DNA of 64,000 bases from Pseudoroseomonas cervicalis (GTDB lineage Bacteria; Pseudomonadota; Alphaproteobacteria; Acetobacterales; Acetobacteraceae). This document shows, in pieces, positions 1 to 8,222 of this stretch. The translations under genes were made by a program, and so were the position numbers. The notes under the pieces are model-generated. The model ran no database searches, was not told the origin of the DNA, and saw nothing but the letters and a program-made list of their open reading frames with translations. Numbering within the stretch: position 1 is the stretch's first letter; every line of letters starts with the position of its first letter. The stretch covers positions 372,001 through 436,000 of the forward strand of contig NZ_JAUTAJ010000002.1 of assembly GCF_030818485.1 (NCBI RefSeq), read 5' to 3'.

Positions 1-1
1 G

Positions 2-331
2 GAGGAGGCGCCCGGCGCGCTGGCCGATTACGACAGCTACAATCGCCGCTTCCACGAGCTGATCTATCGCGGCACGCATAATGGCATGCTGGCCGCGCAT
101 GCGGCGGCGCTGCGCCAGCGGCTCGACCCCTATCGCCGCGCCCAGTACCGCGGCGACCGGCGCATCGAGCAATCCTATGCCGAGCACCAGGCGGTGCTGG
201 ACCGCATGCTGCGCGGCGCGGGGGAGGAGGCGGCGCAGCTGATGCGGGCGCATATGCTCTCGGCCAGCGCGGCGCTGGCGCGGCTGGTGCAGGGCGGCTT
301 CGCCCCGGATGTCGGCACGCCGCCCGGCTGA
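2..331 (+). CDS. GntR-family regulator, FCD domain C-terminus (partial)
   Basis: The gene runs in from before the window; about 109 residues remain. The visible part is helical and contains the FCD-type segment with N-R-R-F-H-E-L near the start (about residue 14) and an H-M near the end, the arrangement of metal/ligand-binding residues in FadR/GntR C-terminal domains. The DNA-binding N-terminus is not in view. It lies 123 bp upstream of malonyl-CoA decarboxylase in the same direction, so it is probably the local regulator of malonate use, as MatR is in rhizobia. The regulatory role is inferred from position. Confidence 0.75.
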   Translation, partial: EEAPGALADYDSYNRRFHELIYRGTHNGMLAAHAAALRQRLDPYRRAQYRGDRRIEQSYAEHQAVLDRMLRGAGEEAAQLMRAHMLSASAALARLVQGGFAPDVGTPPG

Positions 332-454
332 GCCGGTTTCTGCATACAAAATCGTGTTCCATCACCCCTTTCGCATATTTTCCCGTTCCCGCACCCCGGC
401 TCCTGCGCTCTACTGGCCCGGAGCGGGCGGCCCGACCGCCCCGGAGAGGGAGAA

Positions 455-2068
455 ATGCCCATGGCGCTGTCCATCACCCTTGGCGCGCGCAGCTGGGTCG
501 AGCGGCTGTGGTCCGGCATCGCCGATCGCGGCCGCCCTTACGCCGATGTGCCGACCGCGACGACGCCGCCGCTGGACCGGGCGCGGCTGCTGGCCAGCGC
601 CCTGCTGTCCGAGCGCGGCGAGGCCTCGGGCGCCGCCGTCGCGCGCGAGCTGCTGCAGGTGCTCGGCCAGCTGCAGGCCGGTGACCGCGCCGCCTTCCGC
701 CATTTCCTGGCCAGCGACTTCGCCCCCGACACGGCGAAGCTGCGCGCCGCCGCCGAGGCCTATCTGGCCGATGCCTCGCCCGAGCGCGCCATGGCCTTGT
801 TCGAATGCGCCGAGCCGCCGCGCCAGGAGCTGCTGCGGCGGATGAACATGGCGCCCGGCGGCACCGCCGCGCTGGTGGCGCTGCGCACCGAGCTGCTCTC
901 CACCCTGAAGCGCGACCCGGCGCTGAAGCCGCTGGACACCGATCTGCGGCATCTCTTCACCTCCTGGTTCAACCGGGGCTTCCTGGAGCTGCGGCGGATC
1001 GACTGGGACACGCCGGCGGCGATCCTGGAGAAGCTGATCCGCTACGAGGCGGTGCATGAGATCGAGGGCTGGGAGGATCTGCGCCGCCGCCTGGCGCCCG
1101 ACCGCCGCTGCTTCGGCTTCTTCCACCGCGCGCTTCCGGGCGAGCCGCTGATCTTCGTCGAGGTGGCGCTGGTCCGCGGCCTGGCCTCGGCCATCCAGCC
1201 GCTGCTGGCCCGCTCGGCCGACCCGGCGCCGGCCCCCGAGCCCGGCTTCGACACGGCGATCTTCTATTCCATCTCCAACTGCCAGGAGGGGCTGCGCGGC
1301 ATCTCCTTCGGCAATTTCCTGATCAAGCAGGTGGTGGAGGAGCTGAAGGCCGAGCTGCCGGGGCTGACGCAATTCTCCACCCTCTCCCCGGTGCCGGGCT
1401 TCCGCCGCTGGCTGAAGCGCCGGCTGGACCGCGACGGCAACGCGCTGACGCCGGAGGAGCGCGGCGCGCTGGCCGCGCTGCTGCCGGCGCCGCAGGAGGA
1501 GAGCGCCGAGGCCGACGCACCCTCTGCCGCCGCGCTGGTCGAGGGGGTTGCGAAGGGGGAGTGGTGGCGCGACAAGGCGCGCGAGGCGGCGCTGCGCGCG
1601 CCGCTGCTGCGCCTCGTGGCCGAGTACCTGACCCGCCCCAACAGCGGCATGGGCGCGATCGATCCGGTCGCGCGCTTCCATCTCGGCAATGGCGCGCAGC
1701 TCGAGCGGATCAACTGGCTCGGCAACACGGCGCCGCGCGGCATGGAGGAATCCTTCGGGGTGATGGTGAACTACCTCTACGACCCGGAGCGGATCGAGGC
1801 GAACCACGAGGCCTTCACGCGTTCCGGCACCATCGCCCGCTCCGCCGCGGTGGAGGCGATGCTGGCGCAGCCGCGCCTGCCGGCGCCGCCCTCCGGCGGC
1901 CGCACCCTGCTGCCGCGCCTGCTCGGCGGCGGCTCCGCCGCCCCGGCCGGCGGCGCGGCCAAGGACCAGGCCCTCAAGGACCAGGCCCCGAAGGATCCGC
2001 CGCTGAAGGACAAGGCCGCCCGCGCGGCGGCCAAGACGCCACCCGCCCCGGCGGGCGAGGAGGACTGA
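455..2068 (+). CDS. Malonyl-CoA decarboxylase
   Basis: Catalyses malonyl-CoA to acetyl-CoA plus CO2 in the cytoplasm. The 537-residue protein has the helical N-terminal region and, from about residue 265, the GNAT-like catalytic domain of the family: S-I-S-N-C-Q-E-G-L near 270, the S-T-L-S-P-V-P-G-F block near 308 carrying the conserved serine, and F-H-L-G-N-G near 408 carrying the conserved histidine. The C-terminal 45 residues are a low-complexity Lys/Asp/Ala/Pro tail with K-D-Q-A repeats that is not part of the enzyme fold. It is followed by a MatC-like carrier, which supports a malonate catabolic role (MatA equivalent). Confidence 0.93.
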   Translation: MPMALSITLGARSWVERLWSGIADRGRPYADVPTATTPPLDRARLLASALLSERGEASGAAVARELLQVLGQLQAGDRAAFRHFLASDFAPDTAKLRAAAEAYLADASPERAMALFECAEPPRQELLRRMNMAPGGTAALVALRTELLSTLKRDPALKPLDTDLRHLFTSWFNRGFLELRRIDWDTPAAILEKLIRYEAVHEIEGWEDLRRRLAPDRRCFGFFHRALPGEPLIFVEVALVRGLASAIQPLLARSADPAPAPEPGFDTAIFYSISNCQEGLRGISFGNFLIKQVVEELKAELPGLTQFSTLSPVPGFRRWLKRRLDRDGNALTPEERGALAALLPAPQEESAEADAPSAAALVEGVAKGEWWRDKAREAALRAPLLRLVAEYLTRPNSGMGAIDPVARFHLGNGAQLERINWLGNTAPRGMEESFGVMVNYLYDPERIEANHEAFTRSGTIARSAAVEAMLAQPRLPAPPSGGRTLLPRLLGGGSAAPAGGAAKDQALKDQAPKDPPLKDKAARAAAKTPPAPAGEED

Positions 2069-2190
2069 CCCCTCCCCCCGCCTGACATCGTCCGGGCCGC
2101 GCCGGCCTCCCCGGCGCCGCGCCCCAAATCGCGGCAAGCGATCCGAACCGGTTCACCGGTGACTTCCCGCCCGCGCCGGGCCTGATCCGT

Positions 2191-2220
2191 CAGGCCAGCA
2201 CTCCACAGGCCAGCACTGCA
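2191..2220. repeat. 15-bp tandem duplication upstream of the carrier gene
   Basis: Two adjacent copies of CAGGCCAGCACTSCA (2191-2205 and 2206-2220) differ at one base. They end about 20 bp before the ATG of the MatC-like gene, so they sit in its leader. It may be a recent slippage duplication or a paired protein site; nothing in the sequence decides which. Confidence 0.6.
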
Positions 2221-2239
2221 CACAGGAACGTCCAAGACC

Positions 2240-3562
2240 ATGTCACCCGCCCTCGCCTCGACCCTCGGGCTCGTCGTGATGTTCGTGCTCGGCACGGCGC
2301 TGCCCATCAACATGGGCGCCCTGGCCTTCGCCCTGGCCTTCCTGATCGGCGTCTTCGCCGTCGGCATGTCGGCCAATGCCATCCTGCAGAGCTTCCCCGG
2401 CGACCTCTTCGTCACCCTGGTCGGCATCACCTATCTCTTCGCCATCGCGCAGAAGAACGGCACCATCGACCTGCTGGTGCACTGGGCGGTGCGCGCCGTC
2501 GGCGGCCGCATCGCCGCCATCCCCTGGGTGATGTTCTGCGTCGCCGCCCTGCTGACGGCGATCGGCGCCGTCAGCCCGGCGGCGGTGGCCATCATCGCGC
2601 CGATCGCGCTGCGCTTCGCCCGCCACTACAATATCGACCCGCTGATGATGGGCCTGATCGTGGTGCATGGCGCGCAGGGCGGCGGCTTCTCGCCGATCTC
2701 GATCTATGGCGGCATCACCAACCAGATCGTGCAGCGCGCCGGCCTGCCCGGCGACGAGATGGCGCTGTTCCTGGCCAGCCTGATCTTCAACCTGCTGGTC
2801 TCCATCGCGCTGTTCTTCGTCTTCGGCGGCGCCAGGCTGCTCGGCCGGCGTGATGGCGTGGCGCATGCGGAGTTCGAAGAGGGCGGCCGCGCCTCGCTGC
2901 CGGTGCGCGGCCATGGCGGCACCCCAGCCGCGCCGCGCAATGGCGAGCCGCATGGCGCCCCGGAACTCGACCGCGACCGGCTGCTGACGCTGATCGGCCT
3001 GCTGGTGCTGGGCGTCGGCTCGCTCGGCTTCGGGCTGAATGTCGGCATGATGGCGATCACGGTGGCCGTGGCGCTGGCGCTGCTCTCGCCCCATTCGCAG
3101 AAGGGCGCCATCGACAAGGTCAGCTGGTCGACCGTGCTGCTGATCGCCGGCGTCATCACCTATGTCGGCGTGCTGCAGACCTCGGGCGCCATCGACATGG
3201 TCAGCAATGGCGTGGCCGGGCTCGGCACCCCGCTGCTGGCGGCGCTGCTGCTCTGCTACATTGGCGGCGTGGTCTCGGCCTTTGCCTCCTCCACCGGCGT
3301 GCTGGGGGCCATCATCCCGCTGGCCGTGCCCTTCCTCGCCGGCGGCGAGATCGGCGCGGTGGGCATGGTGGCGGCGCTGGCCATTTCGTCCACCATCGTC
3401 GATGTCAGCCCCTTCTCGACCAATGGCGCGCTGGTGCTGGCCAATGCGCCGGAGGGCGAGCGGGAGAAGCTGTTCCGCCGCTTCCTGATCTATAGCGGTC
3501 TGGTGGTGGTGGCCGGCCCGCTGCTGGCCTGGGCCGCGCTGATCCTGCCGGGCTGGCTGTAA
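2240..3562 (+). CDS. MatC-like dicarboxylate (malonate) carrier
   Basis: Integral membrane protein of 440 residues with about 11-12 hydrophobic segments, of the MatC/SLC13-type ion transporter superfamily. The N-terminal half matches the MatC N-terminal domain pattern (A-L-P-I-N-M-G, then F-P-G-D-L-F-V-T-L-V-G). A charged loop at about residues 203-245 splits the two halves, and the C-terminal half carries the S-P-F-S-T-N-G-A-L motif near 390. It probably imports malonate or a related dicarboxylate for the decarboxylase just upstream. The exact substrate cannot be read from sequence. Confidence 0.85.
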   Translation: MSPALASTLGLVVMFVLGTALPINMGALAFALAFLIGVFAVGMSANAILQSFPGDLFVTLVGITYLFAIAQKNGTIDLLVHWAVRAVGGRIAAIPWVMFCVAALLTAIGAVSPAAVAIIAPIALRFARHYNIDPLMMGLIVVHGAQGGGFSPISIYGGITNQIVQRAGLPGDEMALFLASLIFNLLVSIALFFVFGGARLLGRRDGVAHAEFEEGGRASLPVRGHGGTPAAPRNGEPHGAPELDRDRLLTLIGLLVLGVGSLGFGLNVGMMAITVAVALALLSPHSQKGAIDKVSWSTVLLIAGVITYVGVLQTSGAIDMVSNGVAGLGTPLLAALLLCYIGGVVSAFASSTGVLGAIIPLAVPFLAGGEIGAVGMVAALAISSTIVDVSPFSTNGALVLANAPEGEREKLFRRFLIYSGLVVVAGPLLAWAALILPGWL

Positions 3563-3570
3563 GCCCCGAT

Positions 3571-3660
3571 GGTCCGCGGGGCCCCGGCCCCGCCTCTGCT
3601 GCCCCGCGGGGCTCCGGCCCCGCCTCCGCTGTCCCGCGGAGCTCCGCCCCGCCTGCGCTA
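3571..3660. repeat. Three tandem 30-bp GC-rich repeats
   Basis: The gap between the carrier and the CoA-transferase is almost entirely three imperfect 30-bp units (3571-3600, 3601-3630, 3631-3660), each built on a CCGCGG palindrome followed by CCCCGCCT. The units can fold into GC hairpins, so the array may act as a transcription attenuator, mRNA stabiliser or a slippage-prone spacer. Confidence 0.75.
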
Positions 3661-3686
3661 CGACGCTGCAAGAAGGAAGAAACGAC

Positions 3687-4892
3687 GTGACGGCTGAACC
3701 GACCGGCCCCCTGAAGGGGCTTCGCGTGGTGGATCTGACCCGGGTTCTGGCGGGGCCGACCGCCACGCAGATGCTGGGCGATCTGGGCGCCGAGGTGATC
3801 AAGATCGAGCGGCCCGAGGCCGGTGACGACACCCGCGGCTTCGCCCCCCCCTATGTGCCGAACACGCGGGAGAGCGCCTATTTCGTCGGCGTCAACCGCA
3901 ACAAGAAGTCGGTCACCGTCGACATCGCCAGGCCCGAGGGCCAGGCGATCGTGCACAGGCTGCTCGAGACCGCCGATATCCTGGTCGAGAACTTCAAGGT
4001 CGGCGCCCTGGCGAAATACGGCCTCGGCTGGGAGCAGCTGAAGGAAAAATACCCGAAGCTGATCTACTGCTCGATCACCGGCTTCGGCCAGACCGGCCCC
4101 TACGCCCCGCGCCCGGGCTATGACGCGCTGATCCAGGCGATGGGCGGTGTCATGTCGCTCACCGGCGAGATTGAGGGCGAGCCGCAGAAGGTCGGCATCC
4201 CCGTGGCCGACCTGTTCGCCGGCCTCTATGGCACGATCGGCGTGCTGGCCGCGCTGCGCCATCGCGAGGCGACCGGCCAGGGCCAGCAGATCGATATCGG
4301 CATGCTGGACACCCATGTGGCCTGGCTGGCGAACCAGGGCATGAACTACCTGGCGACCGGCCAGAACCCGCCGCGCCTGTCCAACCAGCACCCCAACATC
4401 GTGCCCTACCAGGTCTTCCCGACCGCGGATGGCTACATGGTGCTGTCGATCGGCAACGACCCGACCTTCGAGCGCTTCTGCCGCAATTTCGGCCTGGAGC
4501 ACCTGCTGGAGGATGAGCGCTACGCCACCAACGCCGCGCGCGTCGCCAACCGCGCCCTGGTAACCGAGACGATGACGACGCTGACCCGCACCCGGCCCAC
4601 CAGGGAGTGGATCGCGCAGCTGGAGGCGCTGAAGATCGGCTGCGGCCCGATCAACACGCTGCAGGACGTCTTCGCCGACCCGCATGTGGTGGCGCGCAAC
4701 ATGGTGGTGGAGATGCCGCACGCCTCGGGCGAGACGGTGAAGGTCATCGCCAATCCGGTGAAGCTCTCGGCGACGCCGCCGGACTACCGCTCGGCCGCGC
4801 CGCTGCTCGGCCAGCACACCGAGGAGGTGCTGCGGGGCCTGGGCTTCGGCGCGGAGGACATCGCCGCGATGAAGCAGGGCGGCATCGTCTGA
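3687..4892 (+). CDS. Class III (CaiB/BaiF) CoA-transferase
   Basis: Transfers CoA between carboxylic acids by the formyl-CoA-transferase mechanism. The 401-residue length is typical. The N-terminal G-L-R-V-V-D-L-T-R-V-L-A-G-P block and D-L-G-A-E-V-I-K-I-E-R are diagnostic, and the catalytic aspartate is D175 in G-I-P-V-A-D-L-F-A-G. It follows the MatC-like carrier by 124 bp on the same strand. In rhizobial mat clusters the third enzyme is malonyl-CoA synthetase MatB; here a CoA-transferase holds that place and may activate malonate from another acyl-CoA. That substrate assignment is inference. Confidence 0.9.
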   Translation: MTAEPTGPLKGLRVVDLTRVLAGPTATQMLGDLGAEVIKIERPEAGDDTRGFAPPYVPNTRESAYFVGVNRNKKSVTVDIARPEGQAIVHRLLETADILVENFKVGALAKYGLGWEQLKEKYPKLIYCSITGFGQTGPYAPRPGYDALIQAMGGVMSLTGEIEGEPQKVGIPVADLFAGLYGTIGVLAALRHREATGQGQQIDIGMLDTHVAWLANQGMNYLATGQNPPRLSNQHPNIVPYQVFPTADGYMVLSIGNDPTFERFCRNFGLEHLLEDERYATNAARVANRALVTETMTTLTRTRPTREWIAQLEALKIGCGPINTLQDVFADPHVVARNMVVEMPHASGETVKVIANPVKLSATPPDYRSAAPLLGQHTEEVLRGLGFGAEDIAAMKQGGIV

Positions 4893-5007
4893 CACGCCAG
4901 CTCGGGCACGGCGGGGGTGGCGCGCACAGCGCTACCCCTCACCCCCTCGTCACTGGCCAGGGCGCGGCCGGCCGGGCATCTCCTGGGCGACCAGCGAGGA
5001 GATGAGG

Positions 5008-5805
5008 ATGGGTCTGTTCGACCGGCTGCGCGCCCTGTTCGGCGGGCAGCCCGCCACGCCCCCCTCCGCCCCCCCTGCCCCGGCGCCGGAATCGCCGCCG
5101 GATTCGGCCGCCACCGAGGCCAGCCAGGCGGCGCGCGACGCCTACTGGGCGGGCATCGGCCAGGTCGAGGGCGATGTGATGGCCCATCTGATCAGCCCCG
5201 GGCTGATGGGCGGCACCTCCTGGCCCACCACACGCCAGGCCTATCGTGTCATCCGCCGCGGCGATTCGCTGATCCTGGCGACCGACGGCCTGTCCGATCC
5301 GTTCGACCGCGTCACCGGCGGCGGCAATGGCTTCGGCATGGAGCTGTTCCTGGAGACCGCCGAGATCGACCCCGCCCTGGCCGGCGCGCCGGGCGATGTC
5401 AGCCAACTCGGCCGTTCCTGGGCCTTCGAGATCCTGCAGAATGTCGCCGCCAGCGTGGCCGGCGCCGGCGGCGTGGTGCCGATGCTGGAGCGGCATGGCG
5501 TGCTGTCGATGGAGCTGCCCGGCGTCAGCCAGGCGCACAGCCTGCCGCGGCAATTGCCGCCCGGCTTCGCCACGGAGGATGATTCGCTCGGTGTGCTGAT
5601 CGGCGGCCCGGCGCCGGATTTTGCCACCACGGTGCCGGGCATGCCGCTCTCCCCCGTGCTGATGGTGCCGGTGGTGCTGCTGCGCGCGGCGGAGCTGGAG
5701 ACGCTGCGCCAGGGCGGCGCCGAGGCGCGCCGGGCGCTGGCGGAGCGGCTGGCGGCCAGCCCCGCGCGCCACCGCTCCAGCCTGTCGCGCCCGGCCATGG
5801 CCTAG
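5008..5805 (+). CDS. SUFU-like (suppressor-of-fused domain) protein
   Basis: A 265-residue soluble protein. The start is taken at 5008 because GAGGAG at 4996-5001 sits six bases before it, too close to the other ATG at 5002. After a Pro/Ala linker (about residues 16-35) the body resembles bacterial SUFU domains: A-T-D-G-L-S-D-P-F near 93, G-F-G-M-E-L near 110, and S-P-V-L-M-V-P-V-V-L-L near 215. Bacterial SUFU proteins are often immunity or accessory proteins of polymorphic toxins. It converges on the Gly-rich repeat gene, which may be its partner. The family call rests on motif memory only. Confidence 0.5.
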   Translation: MGLFDRLRALFGGQPATPPSAPPAPAPESPPDSAATEASQAARDAYWAGIGQVEGDVMAHLISPGLMGGTSWPTTRQAYRVIRRGDSLILATDGLSDPFDRVTGGGNGFGMELFLETAEIDPALAGAPGDVSQLGRSWAFEILQNVAASVAGAGGVVPMLERHGVLSMELPGVSQAHSLPRQLPPGFATEDDSLGVLIGGPAPDFATTVPGMPLSPVLMVPVVLLRAAELETLRQGGAEARRALAERLAASPARHRSSLSRPAMA

Positions 5806-5829
5806 CGTGCCGCCGAGGCGGCCCGCGGC

Positions 5830-7026
5830 TCACCAGGTGGAATCGCCGCCCCAGCCATCGCTGTTGAAGCCGGTGTCGCTGAAGCCGCCATCCCAGCCCG
5901 AGCCGCCATAGTCCGAGCCGCCGCCGCCCCAGCCATCATCGCTGCCATAGCTGCTGGCGCTGCCGCTGACATCGCCGCCCCAGCCATCGCTGTTGAAGCC
6001 CGCCTCGCTATAGCCGCCATCCCAGCCCGAGCCGCTATAGTCCGAGCCGCCGCCGCCGCCCCAGCCATCCTCGCTGCTGTCAAGGCCGCCGCCCCAGCCA
6101 TCGCTGTTGAAGCCGGTCTCGCTGTAGCCGCCATCCCAGCCGGAGCCGCTATAGTCGGAACCGCCGAAGCGCCCGCTGTCGAAGCTGCCCGAATCGAAGC
6201 TGCCCGACTCCCCGAACCGGCCGCTGTCGAAGCCGCCGCCGCTGCTCCAGCCATCGCTGTTGAAGCCGGCCTCGCTGAAACCGAGCCCGGCGGAATCGTC
6301 GAAGCTGCCGCCCCAGCCGCTGCCATCGAAATCGCCGAAGCCGGTCACCTCGGTGCCGAGGCCGTCCAGGCCGCTCCACCCATCATCCAGCCCGCCGAAG
6401 CGGCCGCTGTCGAAGCCGGCCGTGTCGCCGAACCGGCCGGAATCGAAGCTGTCCTCGCCGAAGCGGCCCGTGTCAAAGGCCGTGTCGAAGGCGGCGGCGC
6501 CCTCCAGCCGGTCGGTCTTGCCATCGCCCCAGCCGAAATAATCGGCGGTGCGGCCGGCCAGGTCGACCACCGCCTCGCCGGCGCCCTCGCCGATCTCGCC
6601 GCCCAGATAGCCGCCGAACACCGTGCCGACGCCGGTGCCGACCACCACGCCGGTGCCGCCGCCGACCGCCAGCCCGCCCACCGTGCCGGCGCCCGGCACG
6701 GCCGAGCCCGCCACCGCGCCGCCACCGCCGCCGATCAGCCCGCCCAGCGTGCCGCCCGCAGCCCCGCCCACCGCGGCCCCCGCCGCGCTGCCGGCCATGC
6801 TGAAGCCGTCCACGGTCAGCTTGTCGAACTCGCCATTCCAGGCATGGTCCGCCATGTCGGCCAGCCGGGCGCCGAAGGCCAGATTGCTCAGCCCCTGCGC
6901 GGCGGCGGTGCCGTGCATCATGCCGTCCAGCACCGAGGCCGCCTCGTCGAGGTCATTGGCGATATTGCCCGTGGCCCGCTCATCGCCATCCCAATGTGCC
7001 GGGCCGTTCCAGAGGCTGCCGCTCAT
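5830..7026 (-). CDS. Glycine-zipper protein with Gly/Ser/Asp repeat tail
   Basis: A 398-residue protein of unknown function. Start at 7026 is supported by AGGGAGA six bases upstream on the coding strand. Residues about 1-75 are an ordinary folded-looking head, about 75-155 an extended glycine-zipper hydrophobic segment able to insert in a membrane, and about 180-398 low-complexity repeats: F-D-S-G-R-F-G units first, then three near-identical units of about 20 residues ending G-F-N-S-D-G-W-G-G, rich in Asp, Trp and Gly. There is no Sec signal peptide. The layout recalls membrane-inserting effectors or surface repeat proteins, but no toxin domain is recognised. Confidence 0.75.
   Translation of the reverse strand: MSGSLWNGPAHWDGDERATGNIANDLDEAASVLDGMMHGTAAAQGLSNLAFGARLADMADHAWNGEFDKLTVDGFSMAGSAAGAAVGGAAGGTLGGLIGGGGGAVAGSAVPGAGTVGGLAVGGGTGVVVGTGVGTVFGGYLGGEIGEGAGEAVVDLAGRTADYFGWGDGKTDRLEGAAAFDTAFDTGRFGEDSFDSGRFGDTAGFDSGRFGGLDDGWSGLDGLGTEVTGFGDFDGSGWGGSFDDSAGLGFSEAGFNSDGWSSGGGFDSGRFGESGSFDSGSFDSGRFGGSDYSGSGWDGGYSETGFNSDGWGGGLDSSEDGWGGGGGSDYSGSGWDGGYSEAGFNSDGWGGDVSGSASSYGSDDGWGGGGSDYGGSGWDGGFSDTGFNSDGWGGDSTW
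5850..6260. repeat. Coding tandem repeats in the Gly-rich gene
   Basis: Copies of CCAGCCATCGCTGTTGAAGC recur near 5851, 5981, 6096 and 6248, roughly 115-150 bp apart, each within a longer similar unit that encodes the G-F-N-S-D-G-W motif. The copies are close enough in DNA sequence to recombine, so copy number may vary between strains. Confidence 0.75.
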
Positions 7027-7325
7027 GCCATGTCTCCCTGCTGTGCTCCGCACCGATTAAGGCAGGCCTTGCGGCAGAAAGGTGGCAAGTCGAGACACAG
7101 GAATGTCAGGCGATGCTAAAGACATCGCGAGTATTCCCCCGCTCCAGCCGCCCCGCTGCCAAGTTGCTCTCGGCCATGTCAGCGCGAATGTCGCGGTCGT
7201 TACCGGATGCGTGCGGCTGGCTGGCGGGCGGCCCGGCTGGCTTGGCCGGCGCCGCGCCGCCCCCTAGGATCGCGCGCCCGTCCCCGCCGGATCGCCGCCG
7301 GGCGCAGGCTTCCAGGAGGGTTCCC

Positions 7326-7904
7326 ATGGCTGCTGCCAAGCTGCTGGTCTTCGCCGCCTCGCTGCGCGCCGGCTCGTTCAACCGCCAGCTCGCCCAGAAT
7401 GCGGCGCAGGAATTCACCCGCCAGGGGGCGGAGGTCACGCTGCTGGACCTCAAGGAATATGCGCTGCCGATCTATGATGGCGATCTGGAGCAGAGCGGCG
7501 GCATCCCGCTGCCCGCCCGCGAACTGCATGGCGTGCTGCGGGCGCATCAGGGCGTCTTCATCGCCAGCCCCGAATACAATGCCGGGCTGACGCCGCTGCT
7601 GGTCAATCTGCTCTCCTGGGTGTCGCGGGTGAAGGAGGAGGGCGGCCAGGGAGCCGCCTTCGGCACGCCCGTCTATGCGCTGGGCAGCGCCTCCCCTGGC
7701 GGGTTCGGCGGCTATCGCGGGCTGATCGCGCTGCGCCACACGCTGGAACTGGGCCTGGCCGCGCATGTGCTTCCGCAGATGCTCTCGGTGCCCGGCGCGC
7801 CCCAGGCCTTCGATGCGGAGGGCCAGCTGACCGCGCCGGGGCCGCGCCAGATGCTGGAACAGCTGGCGACGAAGCTGATCGCCGCGGCCCAGCCGCGCGG
7901 CTGA
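7326..7904 (+). CDS. NADPH-dependent FMN reductase family protein
   Basis: Flavodoxin-fold oxidoreductase of 192 residues. Start at 7326 is preceded by AGGAGG. The phosphate-binding loop A-S-L-R-A-G-S-F-N-R is at residues 10-19, S-P-E-Y-N-A-G-L-T-P-L-L near 79-90 is the family signature, and G-S-A-S-P-G-G-F-G-G near 118 lines the flavin site. Such enzymes reduce free FMN or quinone-like and azo substrates. It stands alone, followed by a strong GC hairpin (7915-7939) without a T tract. Confidence 0.9.
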   Translation: MAAAKLLVFAASLRAGSFNRQLAQNAAQEFTRQGAEVTLLDLKEYALPIYDGDLEQSGGIPLPARELHGVLRAHQGVFIASPEYNAGLTPLLVNLLSWVSRVKEEGGQGAAFGTPVYALGSASPGGFGGYRGLIALRHTLELGLAAHVLPQMLSVPGAPQAFDAEGQLTAPGPRQMLEQLATKLIAAAQPRG

Positions 7905-8222
7905 CCCCGGCCAAGGCGGCGCGGCCCATCCGCGCCGCCCCCGCCCCGCCAGATGCAGCGGGGCCTGCCGCCGGCGTCCCCCGCAGCGGCCCCCTCCCCT
8001 CCCTTGCTGCCCTCACCGATGCGCGGCCCCGCCGCGCCGGCCCGCGCCCATCGCCGCGCGCAGGACCATCACGCGCCGGTGATGTGAGAGATATGTGAAA
8101 ATTTGTGCCGATCCCGGCTTCCCAGCCGGAGATTCTGGGCGTAACAGCCCTGCCGACGCGGCAGTCCACCAGAATTTCACACGCGCCAACACAGGCCCCG
8201 TTCGGCACAGGAGGAGCGCCCC
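7905..8222 (+). promoter_or_regulatory. Intergenic control region of the tetronate operon
   Basis: No gene seen. A perfect GC hairpin (arms 7915-7924 and 7930-7939) ends the upstream gene. The A/T-rich stretch 8085-8105 stands out. TGTGAAAATTT at 8094-8104 and AATTTCACA at 8173-8181 form inverted half-sites about 70 bp apart, a plausible paired operator for the DeoR-type regulator encoded downstream. GGAG lies just before the ltnD start. Confidence 0.45.

Noticed and set aside
410-2137. Very long minus-strand frame opposite malonyl-CoA decarboxylase, and similar long frames opposite 2243-3832, 12893-14953 and 33335-34777
   Set aside because: Arg/Gly/Ala/Gln-rich shadows of high-GC coding DNA with no domain; the plus-strand genes carry clear motifs.
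2100-2170. Palindromic GAACCGGTTC and ACCGGT words before the carrier gene
   Set aside because: Short palindromes of this kind are common in DNA of this GC content and match no known site.
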